The notes beneath the pieces are model-generated. The model was not told the origin of the DNA, made no database searches, and worked only from the letters and a program-made list of their open reading frames with translations. This document shows positions 24,876 through 33,125 of a stretch of DNA of 64,000 bases, piece after piece (positions within the stretch are counted from its first letter, which is position 1; every line of letters begins with the position of its first letter). The translations under genes and the position numbers were made by a program. The DNA is from Halobaculum litoreum (GTDB lineage: Archaea > Halobacteriota > Halobacteria > Halobacteriales > Haloferacaceae). The stretch lies in assembly GCF_030127125.1 (NCBI RefSeq), contig NZ_CP126156.1, positions 1,178,001 through 1,242,000 of the forward strand, read 5' to 3'.

Positions 24876-25961
24876 TCAGGTTTTCAGCCCGCTCCCGGTC
24901 AGCGGCACGACCACGTCCTCGTCGCCGTCGAGCACGCCCCGCTCGCGGTACGCGCGGAGGGCGGCGGGGGCGATGGCGCAGGTCGGCTCGGTGTAGAAGC
25001 CGCGGGCGTGCAGAGCGGCCAACTCCGACTCGACGGCGGACTCGTCGAGCGCGACCGCGTCGCCGTCGGTGGCCGCGATCGCCTCGCGGATCCGGTCGCC
25101 GCGGGTCGGCTCGGGGATCTGGATCCCGTCGGCGACGCCGTTGGCGCCGGCGGCCGCCTCGGCACCGTGGAGCGCCTCGACGACGGGCGCGTATCCGGCC
25201 GCCTGCGCCCCGAGCAGTCGCGGCATCGAGTCGATCCAGCCCGCGTCCAGCAGGGCGCGAAAGCCGCGGTAGGCGCCGAGGAACAGCGTCCCGTGCCCGA
25301 GGGGCAGGACGACCGCGTCCGGGGCGTCCCAGTCGCGCTGGAGGGCGGTCTCGTACGCGAACGTGGCGGTGCCCGCGTAGAACGCGGGGTTCCACGCGTG
25401 GCTGGCGTACCAGCCGGCGCCGGACTCGACCGCCTCGACGCAGGCGTCGGTCGTCGCCTGCCGCGGCCCGGCGGTCTTCACGGGCGTCGCGCCGGCGCGG
25501 CGGATGGCGCGGAGTTTGCTGTCCTTCACCGAGGCCGGCACGTAGATCTCGGCGTCGATGCCCGCGCGGGCGGCGTACGTCGCGATCGCGGCGCCGGCGT
25601 TGCCCGAGGAGTCCTCGACGACGGTGTCGACGCCGAGCGCGGCCGCCCGGGAGAGGGTCGTGGTCGCGCCGCGGTCCTTGAACGACCCGGTCGGGAACAC
25701 GTACTCCAGTTTGAACTGCGCGTCCCAGTCGGGCGCGTCGACGAGCGGCGTCGCCCCCTCGCCGAGCGAGACGGCGGGCGCTTCCGGGAGGAACTCGTCG
25801 AACGACCAGAGCCCGTCGCGGGTGTCGAACGCCCCGGGGTCGGGCGCGGGGCCGTCGGGGAGCGGGCGCTCGGCGTAGTCGAGCGGGCGACCGCACTCGC
25901 AGCGCCAGCGGTCGGCGTACGTGGCGCCGCAGTCGGGACAGCGGAGCGACGGAGCGGACAT
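24876..25961 (-). CDS. thrC: Threonine synthase
   Basis: The 361-residue fold-type II PLP enzyme converts O-phosphohomoserine to threonine. It starts with a small zinc ribbon (CPDCGAT and CECGRPL, Cys8/11/22/24), as in many archaeal ThrC proteins. The PLP-binding lysine is in FPTGSFKDRG (Lys95), the phosphate/cofactor loop is EDSSGNAGAAIATYA, and the glycine-rich loop is PLGHGTLFLG. It ends VVPLTGSGLK. ThrC and cysteate/cysteine-type synthases are close relatives, so another PLP reaction is possible. The downstream NUDIX gene is 2 bp away. Confidence 0.88.
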   Translation of the reverse strand: MSAPSLRCPDCGATYADRWRCECGRPLDYAERPLPDGPAPDPGAFDTRDGLWSFDEFLPEAPAVSLGEGATPLVDAPDWDAQFKLEYVFPTGSFKDRGATTTLSRAAALGVDTVVEDSSGNAGAAIATYAARAGIDAEIYVPASVKDSKLRAIRRAGATPVKTAGPRQATTDACVEAVESGAGWYASHAWNPAFYAGTATFAYETALQRDWDAPDAVVLPLGHGTLFLGAYRGFRALLDAGWIDSMPRLLGAQAAGYAPVVEALHGAEAAAGANGVADGIQIPEPTRGDRIREAIAATDGDAVALDESAVESELAALHARGFYTEPTCAIAPAALRAYRERGVLDGDEDVVVPLTGSGLKT

Positions 25962-26038
25962 GCGTGTACGGCCGGGAGCCGGGGACCAGTAGGTGACGGT
26001 TCGGTGCCTCTGCCGCCCCGACCGCCCCGGCAGCCTCC

Positions 26039-26314
26039 CTACTCCGCCGCCGCGTCGACCCCGTCGTCGACCTCGTCGTCCGCCGTCGCCTCGTCCCCGT
26101 CGTCCCGCCCGTTGAGTCGGTCGAGTCCGAGCGTCGCCACGAAACAGACGCCGCCGAGGTACAACAGCGACTGCGGGTTCGTCACCAGCGAGTTCCCGAC
26201 CCCGATCGCCGTCCCCAGGTACCCCAGCGCCGACGCCGTCCATCCCACGCCGGTGACTCCGGCGGCCCGTTCCAACACCCGTCCCTCCGTCTCGGTGTCC
26301 TGTTTCGGTGACAT
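26039..26314 (-). CDS. Small haloarchaeal membrane protein
   Basis: The 91-residue protein has two hydrophobic segments (TGVGWTASALGYLGTAIGVG and LLYLGGVCFVATLGL) between a charged N-terminus and a very acidic C-terminal tail (GRDDGDEATADDEVDD). I do not recognise the family. The ATG at 26314 (MSPKQDTE) was chosen since the longer version adds nine residues of mixed character. It stands alone between thrC and the desuccinylase-like gene, both on the same strand. Confidence 0.6.
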   Translation of the reverse strand: MSPKQDTETEGRVLERAAGVTGVGWTASALGYLGTAIGVGNSLVTNPQSLLYLGGVCFVATLGLDRLNGRDDGDEATADDEVDDGVDAAAE

Positions 26315-26490
26315 CGTCCCCCCACGTCCGGTGTAGGCCACGCTTACCGGAGACGCGCCAAGAGCGTGTCTTCAGCCTCGCGCGGTATGGATATCATTCG
26401 GGGACGACTGCCCGCTGCACGCCGTCCGGATACGTCCGTCTCGTGTGCGCGACGGCGGCCGGACGGTATCGACGTGCCGACGCGGCGCGC

Positions 26491-27450
26491 TCAGAACTGG
26501 TCGACGTCGGTGCCGACCGAACAGACGTACTCGCCGGTCGCCACCTGCGGGAGCCGCCGCGAGCGCCAGAAGATGCCGTCGTTGTCGGCGGTGACGCGGG
26601 CCTTCAGCTCGCCGAAGGCGTCCGTGACGCGGAAGAGGGTGTCGCCGCGGGCGACGCGCTCGCCGAGTTCGACCTCGAACGAGACGAGACCCCCGCTGGG
26701 CGAGCCGTACTGGTCGAAGCCGGAGGCGCGCGTCTGCATCTCCCGGTCGACCTCGCCGTCGATGAAGCCGTAGTAGCGGAGGACCCGGAACATCCCGGCG
26801 AGCCCGATCTCGATCGACTCCTCGTCCCAGCCGACGGCGCCGCCGAGTTCGGGGTCGATCGTCGGGATGCCGTTGTCCGGCGCGGCGCGCGCGAGCTGGC
26901 CGTCCGGGCCCTTCTGGTCGAGGACGTAGCCGGTGCCGAACACCTTCGCGAGTTCGAGACACTCGCGGTGGAGCCGGTGGCGGGGGCCACAGCGGACGCG
27001 CGTCTCGTTGATCATGCGGGAGGTGCGCCCCTGGTGGAGGTCGACGACGAGGTCGGCGCGCTTGGCCGCCTCGAACGTCGCCGCGGCGATGCGCTCGGAG
27101 GAGGTGCCGTTGGCGTCGCCGGGGTACGCCCGGTTCATCTTCGTGTCGTCCACCGGGTTGCGGTGTTCGGCCACCTGGAACGCGTGGTAGTTGACGATCC
27201 CGACGATCAGGATCTGGCCGGCGATCTCCGCGGGGTCCAACTGGGGGACCAGCCGGGTGACCACGCCGAGGCCGTTCAGCTCGTCGCCGTCGCTGACCGC
27301 CTGCACGTACAGCGTCTTGCCGTCGTCCGCGCCGTTCACCACCGCGACCGGCAGGCCGACCGTCGATCCGTCGCGGGTCTCCCCGACCTCCAGACGACCC
27401 GTGTCGAGCTCCCCGGGGGGCGCGCTCGCGCTCCCGAGTGTCGTCATCAT
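26491..27450 (-). CDS. Succinylglutamate desuccinylase/aspartoacylase family protein
   Basis: The 319-residue zinc hydrolase has the M14 carboxypeptidase-like fold of the AstE/AspA family, which cleaves N-acyl groups from amino acids or similar amides. Zinc-site motifs are visible: AEHRNPVDDTKMNRAYPG (family GxHG...NxxD region in diverged form), LVVDLHQGRTSR for the second His, and a C-terminal domain GSPSGGLVSFEVELGERVAR resembling a biotinyl-lipoyl-like fold. The usual first GxHGxE motif is replaced here by VQAVSDGDELNG, so the substrate probably differs from the classical enzymes. The start at 27450 fits a TATA element at 27474-27483; 27447 is an adjacent ATG. Confidence 0.8.
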   Translation of the reverse strand: MMTTLGSASAPPGELDTGRLEVGETRDGSTVGLPVAVVNGADDGKTLYVQAVSDGDELNGLGVVTRLVPQLDPAEIAGQILIVGIVNYHAFQVAEHRNPVDDTKMNRAYPGDANGTSSERIAAATFEAAKRADLVVDLHQGRTSRMINETRVRCGPRHRLHRECLELAKVFGTGYVLDQKGPDGQLARAAPDNGIPTIDPELGGAVGWDEESIEIGLAGMFRVLRYYGFIDGEVDREMQTRASGFDQYGSPSGGLVSFEVELGERVARGDTLFRVTDAFGELKARVTADNDGIFWRSRRLPQVATGEYVCSVGTDVDQF

Positions 27451-27470
27451 TGTCACGCACTTTCGGGTAT

Positions 27471-27484
27471 CCCCTCTTTAGGGG
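27471..27484 (-). promoter_or_regulatory. TATA region and small hairpin upstream of the desuccinylase-like gene
   Basis: CCCCTCTTTAGGGG has 5-bp arms with a 4-bp loop. On the complement it supplies CTAAAG at about 26 bp before the ATG at 27450, so the TATA box and the hairpin overlap. A repressor at this site would block promoter access; that is inference. Confidence 0.35.
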
Positions 27485-27629
27485 TTCGGTCCCGGGCACG
27501 CGGAACGGCCGAGCGCGGGCGTGGCTCGCCCGTCGGCCGCGCCCCGAGCGCCCGGCCGTCGGACGCGGGTCGGGCGCGCGTCGGCTCCGATGCCACGGGA
27601 TTCAAGCCCGGGGACACGGACCCGCGAGT

Positions 27630-28724
27630 ATGGTCGACATCGACGACCGCGAGAGCCGCCTGGAGCGGTTCCTCGCGGAGGGGGGGTACGAGGCGGTGTG
27701 GTTCGCGCGGCCGAACTCGTTCGCGTGGGCCACCGGCGGGTCGAACCGCGTGGACGTCGGCGCGGACGTGGGCGACGCCGCGGTGGGCTACCTCGGCGAC
27801 GGCGAGTGGACGGTCGTCACGGACAACGTCGAGGCCGAACGGCTCGCCGCCGAGGAGCTCCCGGCGGCGCTGTCGATGTCCGTCGCCGCCGACGACTGGT
27901 ACGAGACGGACCTGGCGGGCTCGGTCGCGGCGCGCTCGCCGACGCCCGCCGCGGCCGACTTCGACGTGCCGGGGCTCGACGACCTCGACCCGACGCGGCT
28001 CCGCCTCCGGCTCGGCGAGGACGACCTCGCCGCCTACCGCGACCTCGGGCGGGAGGTCGCGCTGGCGACGGAGACGGTGTGTCGGGAGCTCCAGCCGGGC
28101 GACACCGAACACGAGGTGGCCGCGGGGATCCGCATCTCGCTGGCCGGTCGGAACATCGAGGCGCCGGTCGTGCTGGTCGGCGGGAGCGAGCGCGCCCCGC
28201 AGTACCGCCACCCGACGCCGACGGACGCGGCGCTGGGCGACTACGCGCTGGTGATCGTGACGGCCCGCCGCGGCGGACTGCACGCCTCCTGCACGCGGAC
28301 GGTCGCGTTCGACCCCCGAGTGGCTCGCCGAGCGCCACCGCGCGGCCCAGCGCGTCGAGACGGCGGCGCTGGCGGCGACGCGCGACGCCGCCGGGCGCGA
28401 GGACGGCACCGCCGGCGACGTGTTCGACGCGATCCGGTCGGCGTACGCCGCCGAGGGCCACGAGGGGAGTGGCGCGAACACCACCAGGGCGGGGCGACCG
28501 GCTACGCCGGCCGCGAGTGGTTCGCGACGCCCGACAGCGACGCCCCGGTGGCGTCGGCGGCCGCCTACGCGTGGAACCCGACCGTCCGCGGGGCCAAGAG
28601 CGAGGACACCGCCTACGTCACCGCGGACGACGTCGAGCTGCTCACCGACTCCGGCCGCTGGCCGACCGACACCGTCGAGGTGGACGGCCTGACGCTCCAG
28701 CGCCCGGCGATCCGCGAGAACTGA
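27630..28724 (+). CDS. Xaa-Pro aminopeptidase-like (M24 family) with a scrambled central segment
   Basis: The 364-codon open frame has an intact start and end, but residues from about 229 to 279 are out of frame. The N-terminal creatinase-like domain (WFARPNSFAWATGGSNRVDV) and the C-terminus (GGATGYAGREWFATPDSD) belong to the haloarchaeal M24B group. Between 28313 and 28467 the good sequence lies in another frame (EWLAERHRAAQRVETAALAA, then AIRSAYAAEGHEG). One extra C in the run 28313-28317 followed by one missing G at 28464-28467 explains it exactly. The metal-ligand pattern typical of active M24 peptidases is weak, so this may be a non-catalytic or diverged member. Confidence 0.75.
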   Translation: MVDIDDRESRLERFLAEGGYEAVWFARPNSFAWATGGSNRVDVGADVGDAAVGYLGDGEWTVVTDNVEAERLAAEELPAALSMSVAADDWYETDLAGSVAARSPTPAAADFDVPGLDDLDPTRLRLRLGEDDLAAYRDLGREVALATETVCRELQPGDTEHEVAAGIRISLAGRNIEAPVVLVGGSERAPQYRHPTPTDAALGDYALVIVTARRGGLHASCTRTVAFDPRVARRAPPRGPARRDGGAGGDARRRRARGRHRRRRVRRDPVGVRRRGPRGEWREHHQGGATGYAGREWFATPDSDAPVASAAAYAWNPTVRGAKSEDTAYVTADDVELLTDSGRWPTDTVEVDGLTLQRPAIREN

Positions 28725-28788
28725 CCGGCACGGATCCGGTCGACGGCCGAGAACCAACCTTCATGTCGTGTGACTTTGACGTGCCACT

Positions 28789-30078
28789 ATGAGTTGGCAC
28801 GGCGTCGACGCGGTCGACGACGCGATCGACGTGACGCGGGGGTTCCTCTTCCCCGTTCGACTCGGACGCTGGGCGCGGATGGCGCTGGTCAGCGTGTTCG
28901 CGGGCGGCGGCGGCGGCGGCGGACGGATCGCGGGGAACGCCGCCAGCACCGCCGCCCGCCTCGTCGGCTCGGGCGGGGTCCCGAGCGGCGCGGGCGCGGC
29001 CGCCGCCCTCGCGACGCTGCTGGCGCTCCCTACGCTCGGCCTGGTCCCCACTCCCGGCGACGCGGCGGCGAGCGTGCCGCCGCTGCAGTCCGACCTCCTC
29101 CCCGGGGCGGTGGGCGCCGTCGGCCTGCTGGCCGTCGGGCTCGCCGCCCTCGTCGGGCTCGCGCTGCTGTTGGTCACGCCGGCGTTCCAGTTCGTCCTCG
29201 TGGACGGCATCGCGCGCGACGACCTCCGGATCCGCCGCGACGTGCGGAGCCACTTCGTGAACGGCCTCCGTCTGCTCGGCTTCCAGATCGGGCTGTTCGC
29301 CGCGTTCGCGGTCCCGCCGGCGGCCGCCGCGGCGCTCGCCGTGCTGTCGGGAGTCGACGGGGCGGCGCTCGCGAACCGCCCCGGGGCGATCGTCGCGATC
29401 GTGCTCGTCGCGGCGGCGTACGTGCTCCTGTTCGCGTTCCTCGCGCGGTTCACGATCGAGTTCGTCGTGCCCGCGATGGTCGCCGACGGCGGCGGCGTGA
29501 TCGACGGCTGGCGCCGGGTCTGGCCCGTCCTCAAGCGCCAGCCGAAACAGACGGTCGTCTACCTCGTGATGCACGTCCTCGTCGGGATCGGTGTGTCGAT
29601 CGTCTCGACGGTGCTGACGCTCACGGGCCTGCTCGTGGTGGCGCTGCTCGCCGGGGTGGTCGGGCTCCTCGTTTCCGTCGTGCCCGGCGGGACGAGCGAG
29701 GTCGTCGGCGCGGTCCCGCTGGCGGCCGTCGTGGCGTTCGCCATCGGGATCCCGCTGTTCGTCGTGGGCGTCGCCTTCCCCGTGGGGGTGCTCGCGCTCA
29801 CGTACCGGCGCGCGTACGAGCTGGCGGCGCTCGGGCGCTTCGCCGACGGGCTCGACCTGCTCGGGCGCTACCGCGCCGGCGACGGCTCCGACGACGACGA
29901 CGTGGCGGCGGCGCTGCGCGAGGCGGACGGCGACGCGGCCCCCGAGGACGGGACCGGTGACGAGGATCCGGCGGAGTTCGGCGGCTTCGTCAGGTCCTCG
30001 GTCCGCGACCCCGACGACGACCCCGACGGGGACGACTCCGACGACCGCGACCCGGACCGCCGCGGCGACGGGCGCTGA
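28789..30078 (+). CDS. Haloarchaeal multi-pass membrane protein (DUF7544-like)
   Basis: The 429-residue membrane protein has a soluble start ([20 protein letters not shown]) followed by about six to seven hydrophobic segments, such as [20 protein letters not shown] and [21 protein letters not shown] highly acidic Asp-rich tail of about 60 residues ends the chain. [20 protein letters not shown] lies between helices on the cytosolic side. It resembles the haloarchaeal DUF7544 group and has no known function. A five-T run at 30134-30138 follows the stop and could end transcription. Confidence 0.75.
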   Translation: MSWHGVDAVDDAIDVTRGFLFPVRLGRWARMALVSVFAGGGGGGGRIAGNAASTAARLVGSGGVPSGAGAAAALATLLALPTLGLVPTPGDAAASVPPLQSDLLPGAVGAVGLLAVGLAALVGLALLLVTPAFQFVLVDGIARDDLRIRRDVRSHFVNGLRLLGFQIGLFAAFAVPPAAAAALAVLSGVDGAALANRPGAIVAIVLVAAAYVLLFAFLARFTIEFVVPAMVADGGGVIDGWRRVWPVLKRQPKQTVVYLVMHVLVGIGVSIVSTVLTLTGLLVVALLAGVVGLLVSVVPGGTSEVVGAVPLAAVVAFAIGIPLFVVGVAFPVGVLALTYRRAYELAALGRFADGLDLLGRYRAGDGSDDDDVAAALREADGDAAPEDGTGDEDPAEFGGFVRSSVRDPDDDPDGDDSDDRDPDRRGDGR

Positions 30079-30133
30079 CGCGCGGTCGGCGAGGACCGCG
30101 GTCGTCGTCCGCCCGGCATCGGTCCGCTCGGTA

Positions 30134-30138
30134 GCTTT
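30134..30138 (+). terminator. T-run between DUF7544-like gene and malic enzyme
   Basis: TTTTT in GC-rich DNA lies 56 bp after the stop at 30078 and just ahead of the malic enzyme start. It is compatible with archaeal U-run termination, but could equally be part of the next promoter. Confidence 0.3.
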
Positions 30139-30164
30139 TTCCCCGATCCTGCGGTCCCAGAAGT

Positions 30165-32426
30165 ATGGGACTGGACGACGACGCGCGGGAGTACCACCGA
30201 TCGGATCCGCCCGGCAAGATCGAGATATCGACGACGAAGCCGACCAACACGCAGCGGGACCTCTCGCTGGCGTACTCGCCGGGCGTCGCGGCGCCGTGTC
30301 GCGACATCGCCGCCGACGGGGAGCGCGCGTTCGAGTACACGGCGAAGGGGAACCTCGTGGGCGTCGTCTCCAACGGCTCGGCGGTGCTCGGCCTCGGCGA
30401 CATCGGCGCGCAGGCCTCGAAGCCCGTGATGGAGGGGAAGGGCGTCCTGTTCAAGCGGTTCGCCGACATCGACGTGTTCGACATCGAACTGGACCAGGAC
30501 GACCCCGAGGACATCATCCGGACGGTGGCGGCGATGGAGCCGACGTTCGGCGGGATCAACCTCGAGGACATCAAGGCGCCCGAGTGCTTCGAGATCGAGG
30601 AGACGCTCCGCGACGAGATGGACATCCCCGTGTTCCACGACGACCAGCACGGGACCGCGATCATCTCGGGCGCGGGCCTGATCAACGCCGCCGAGATCGT
30701 CGACAAGGACCTCGGCGACCTCGACATCGTCTTCTCCGGCGCCGGCGCCTCCGCGATCGCGACGGCGAAGTTCTACGTCGAACTCGGTGCCGACGCGAGC
30801 AACATCACCATGTGCGACTCCACGGGGATCATCACCGAGGAGCGTGCGGCCGCGGGCGAGGTGAACGAGTACAAGGCGCAGTTCGCCAGCGAGGGCCCGG
30901 GCGGCGACCTCGCGGACGCGATGGACGGCGCCGACGTGTTCGTCGGGCTCTCCGTCGGCGGCATCGTCGACCGGGAGATGGTCCGGTCGATGGCGGCGGA
31001 CCCGATCATCTTCGCGATGGCGAACCCCGACCCCGAGATCACCTACGAGGACGCCAAGGACGCCCGCGACGACACCGTCATCATGGGGACGGGTCGCTCG
31101 GACTACCCGAACCAAGTGAACAACGTCCTCGGCTTCCCGTTCCTGTTCCGCGGCGCGCTCGACGTGCGCGCGACCGACATCAACGAGGAGATGAAACGCG
31201 CAGCCGCCGAGGCGCTCGCGGAGTTGGCCCGGCAGGACGTCCCGGACGCCGTCGTCAAGGCGTACGGCGACCAGCCGCTCCAGTTCGGGCCGGAGTACGT
31301 CATCCCGAAGCCGCTGGACCCGCGCGTCCTGTTCGAGGTCGCGCCCGCGGTCGCGGAGGCGGCGATGGACTCCGGGGTCGCCCGGTTCGACATCGACACC
31401 GAGGTGTACGCCGAGCGGCTGGAGGCCCGCCTCGGCAAGAGCCGCGAGATGATGCGCGTCGTCCTGAACAAGGCCCGCTCGGAGCCCAAGCGCGTCGCGC
31501 TCGCGGAGGGCACCGACGAGAAGATGATCCGCGCGGCCTACCAGATGGAAGAACAGGGGATCGCCCACCCGGTCCTGCTGGGCGACCGCGACACCATCGA
31601 GTCGACGACGAAGCGGCTCGGCCTCGACTTCCTCCCGGAGGTCGTCGACCCCGCAGAGACCGGCGCGACCGACGAGTACGCCGACCGGCTCCACGAGATC
31701 CGCAAGCGCAAGGGGGTCACGCGCTCGGAGGCGGGCGAACTGATCCGGCGGGACACGAACTACCTCGGGAGCGTCATGGTCGAGCGGGGCGACGCCGACG
31801 CGCTCCTCACCGGGCTGACCCACCACTACCCGAGCGCGCTGCGACCGCCCCTGCAGGTGGTCGGCACCGCCGACGACGCCGAGTACGTCGCCGGCGTGTA
31901 CATGCTGACGTTCAAGAACCGCGTCGTGTTCTGCGCCGACACCACCGTCAACCAGGCGCCCGACGCCGAGGTGCTCGCGGAGGTGACGAAACACACCGCG
32001 AAGCTCGCCCGGCGGTTCAACGTCGAGCCGCGCGCGGCGATGCTGTCGTACTCCAACTTCGGCTCCGTCGACAACGAGGGCACCCGCAAGCCCCGCGACG
32101 CCGTCGAACTGCTCCACGCGGACCCCGAGGTCGACTTCCCGGTCGACGGGGAGATGCAGGCCGACACCGCCGTCGTCGAGGAGATCCTGAACGACACGTA
32201 CGCGTTCTCGGAGCTGGACGGCCCGGCGAACGTGCTCGTGTTCCCGAACCTCGAGGCCGGCAACATCGGCTACAAGCTGCTCCAGCGCCTCGGCGGCGCC
32301 GAGGCCATCGGTCCGATGCTCGTCGGCATGGACCAGCCGGTCCACGTGATGCAGCGCGGCGACGAGGTGAAGGACATCGTCAACCTCGCCGGCGTCGCCG
32401 TCGTCGACGCACAGGACGAGGAGTAG
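30165..32426 (+). CDS. maeB: NADP-dependent malic enzyme with fused phosphotransacetylase-like domain
   Basis: The 753-residue MaeB-type enzyme oxidatively decarboxylates malate to pyruvate, giving NADPH. The N-terminal malic domain contains [14 protein letters not shown] and the Tyr/Lys region [20 protein letters not shown]. The metal site is FHDDQHGTA, and the NAD(P)-binding fold shows [12 protein letters not shown]. From about residue 440 to the end lies a phosphate acetyltransferase-like domain ([20 protein letters not shown]). In bacterial MaeB homologues the PTA part is regulatory, binding acetyl-CoA. The ATG at 30165 is the first in the frame. It is likely monocistronic. Confidence 0.94.
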   Translation: MGLDDDAREYHRSDPPGKIEISTTKPTNTQRDLSLAYSPGVAAPCRDIAADGERAFEYTAKGNLVGVVSNGSAVLGLGDIGAQASKPVMEGKGVLFKRFADIDVFDIELDQDDPEDIIRTVAAMEPTFGGINLEDIKAPECFEIEETLRDEMDIPVFHDDQHGTAIISGAGLINAAEIVDKDLGDLDIVFSGAGASAIATAKFYVELGADASNITMCDSTGIITEERAAAGEVNEYKAQFASEGPGGDLADAMDGADVFVGLSVGGIVDREMVRSMAADPIIFAMANPDPEITYEDAKDARDDTVIMGTGRSDYPNQVNNVLGFPFLFRGALDVRATDINEEMKRAAAEALAELARQDVPDAVVKAYGDQPLQFGPEYVIPKPLDPRVLFEVAPAVAEAAMDSGVARFDIDTEVYAERLEARLGKSREMMRVVLNKARSEPKRVALAEGTDEKMIRAAYQMEEQGIAHPVLLGDRDTIESTTKRLGLDFLPEVVDPAETGATDEYADRLHEIRKRKGVTRSEAGELIRRDTNYLGSVMVERGDADALLTGLTHHYPSALRPPLQVVGTADDAEYVAGVYMLTFKNRVVFCADTTVNQAPDAEVLAEVTKHTAKLARRFNVEPRAAMLSYSNFGSVDNEGTRKPRDAVELLHADPEVDFPVDGEMQADTAVVEEILNDTYAFSELDGPANVLVFPNLEAGNIGYKLLQRLGGAEAIGPMLVGMDQPVHVMQRGDEVKDIVNLAGVAVVDAQDEE

Positions 32427-32497
32427 GCGGCCGTTCCGGACCGCCCGTTGACAGGTCCGCAGTCGGATCTGTTGGTTCAACTGACGATGGCGCGGGA

Positions 32498-32505
32498 TTT
32501 TTATA
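32498..32505 (+). promoter_or_regulatory. TATA box for the second pilin gene
   Basis: TTTTTATA stands out in GC-rich DNA 77 bp before the pilin ATG at 32582. If used, it gives a leader of about 50 nt, longer than the leaderless norm in this window. Confidence 0.45.
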
Positions 32506-32581
32506 GGTTCCGGATAGAGTCGCTTCAGAGCCCGATCGCTGCGTGAGGGGGGGTACCTCGTGCCTGCACGGGCGCACGACC

Positions 32582-32995
32582 ATGAACGTACACGAACTGT
32601 TCACGGAGGAGCGCGCTGTATCACCGGTCATCGGGGTCATCCTGATGGTCGCGATCACGGTCATCCTGGCTGCGGTCGTCGGGTCGTTCGTGTTCGGGAT
32701 CGGGGGGCAGGTCCAGCCGTCCTCGCCGAACGCGAACTTCCAGTTCGACTACTCGGCGAACACCAGCACCACCTACGACGTGACCGCCCGCCACAGCGGC
32801 GGCGACACCATCCCGACGAGCGAGACGGTCCGGCTCGCCACGCCCGCGGGGAACGAGGAGTTCGCCGGGGACGTGTCCGCAGGGAAGACCGCGACCGTGT
32901 TCGACGTCGGCGCCGACACGACCGTCCGCGTGATCTGGGTGTCGGGGAACGGCGAGGACTCCGCCGTGCTCGCGGAGGACTCCACGCCGTCGTAA
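32582..32995 (+). CDS. Type IV pilin-like protein
   Basis: The 137-residue protein has the archaeal pilin signature: a charged leader and EERAVSPVIGVILMVAITVI, where PibD should cut before AVSPVIG, followed by a membrane helix. The head domain is small and beta-rich, ending DSAVLAEDSTPS. This is the best match in the window to the PilA-type (DUF1628) pilins of haloarchaea. It is related in layout to the pilin at 10922 but the head domains differ. There is no assembly gene nearby. A T-run follows at about 33018. Confidence 0.88.
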   Translation: MNVHELFTEERAVSPVIGVILMVAITVILAAVVGSFVFGIGGQVQPSSPNANFQFDYSANTSTTYDVTARHSGGDTIPTSETVRLATPAGNEEFAGDVSAGKTATVFDVGADTTVRVIWVSGNGEDSAVLAEDSTPS

Positions 32996-33017
32996 CGACG
33001 CGGGAGTCGCGATCCGC

Positions 33018-33021
33018 TTTT
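33018..33021 (+). terminator. Short T-run after second pilin gene
   Basis: CTTTTCTC occurs about 23 bp after the pilin stop, before the dpp operon promoter. The element is short, but its position is right for a U-run terminator. Confidence 0.3.
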
Positions 33022-33093
33022 CTCGGGTGAACCCCCGTCACAGCCGCGTGTGCCCCGTTCGCCGACATGACGGTACGGGGTGACGTACCCCAG

Positions 33094-33104
33094 CATATAA
33101 GAGG
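33094..33104 (+). promoter_or_regulatory. TATA box of the dpp operon
   Basis: GCATATAAGAG is centred about 27 bp upstream of the ATG at 33126, the standard distance for a leaderless haloarchaeal transcript. It supports 33126 rather than the in-frame GTG at 33114 as the start. Confidence 0.5.
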
Positions 33105-33125
33105 GCCACCGCCATGGTTCCGGGC

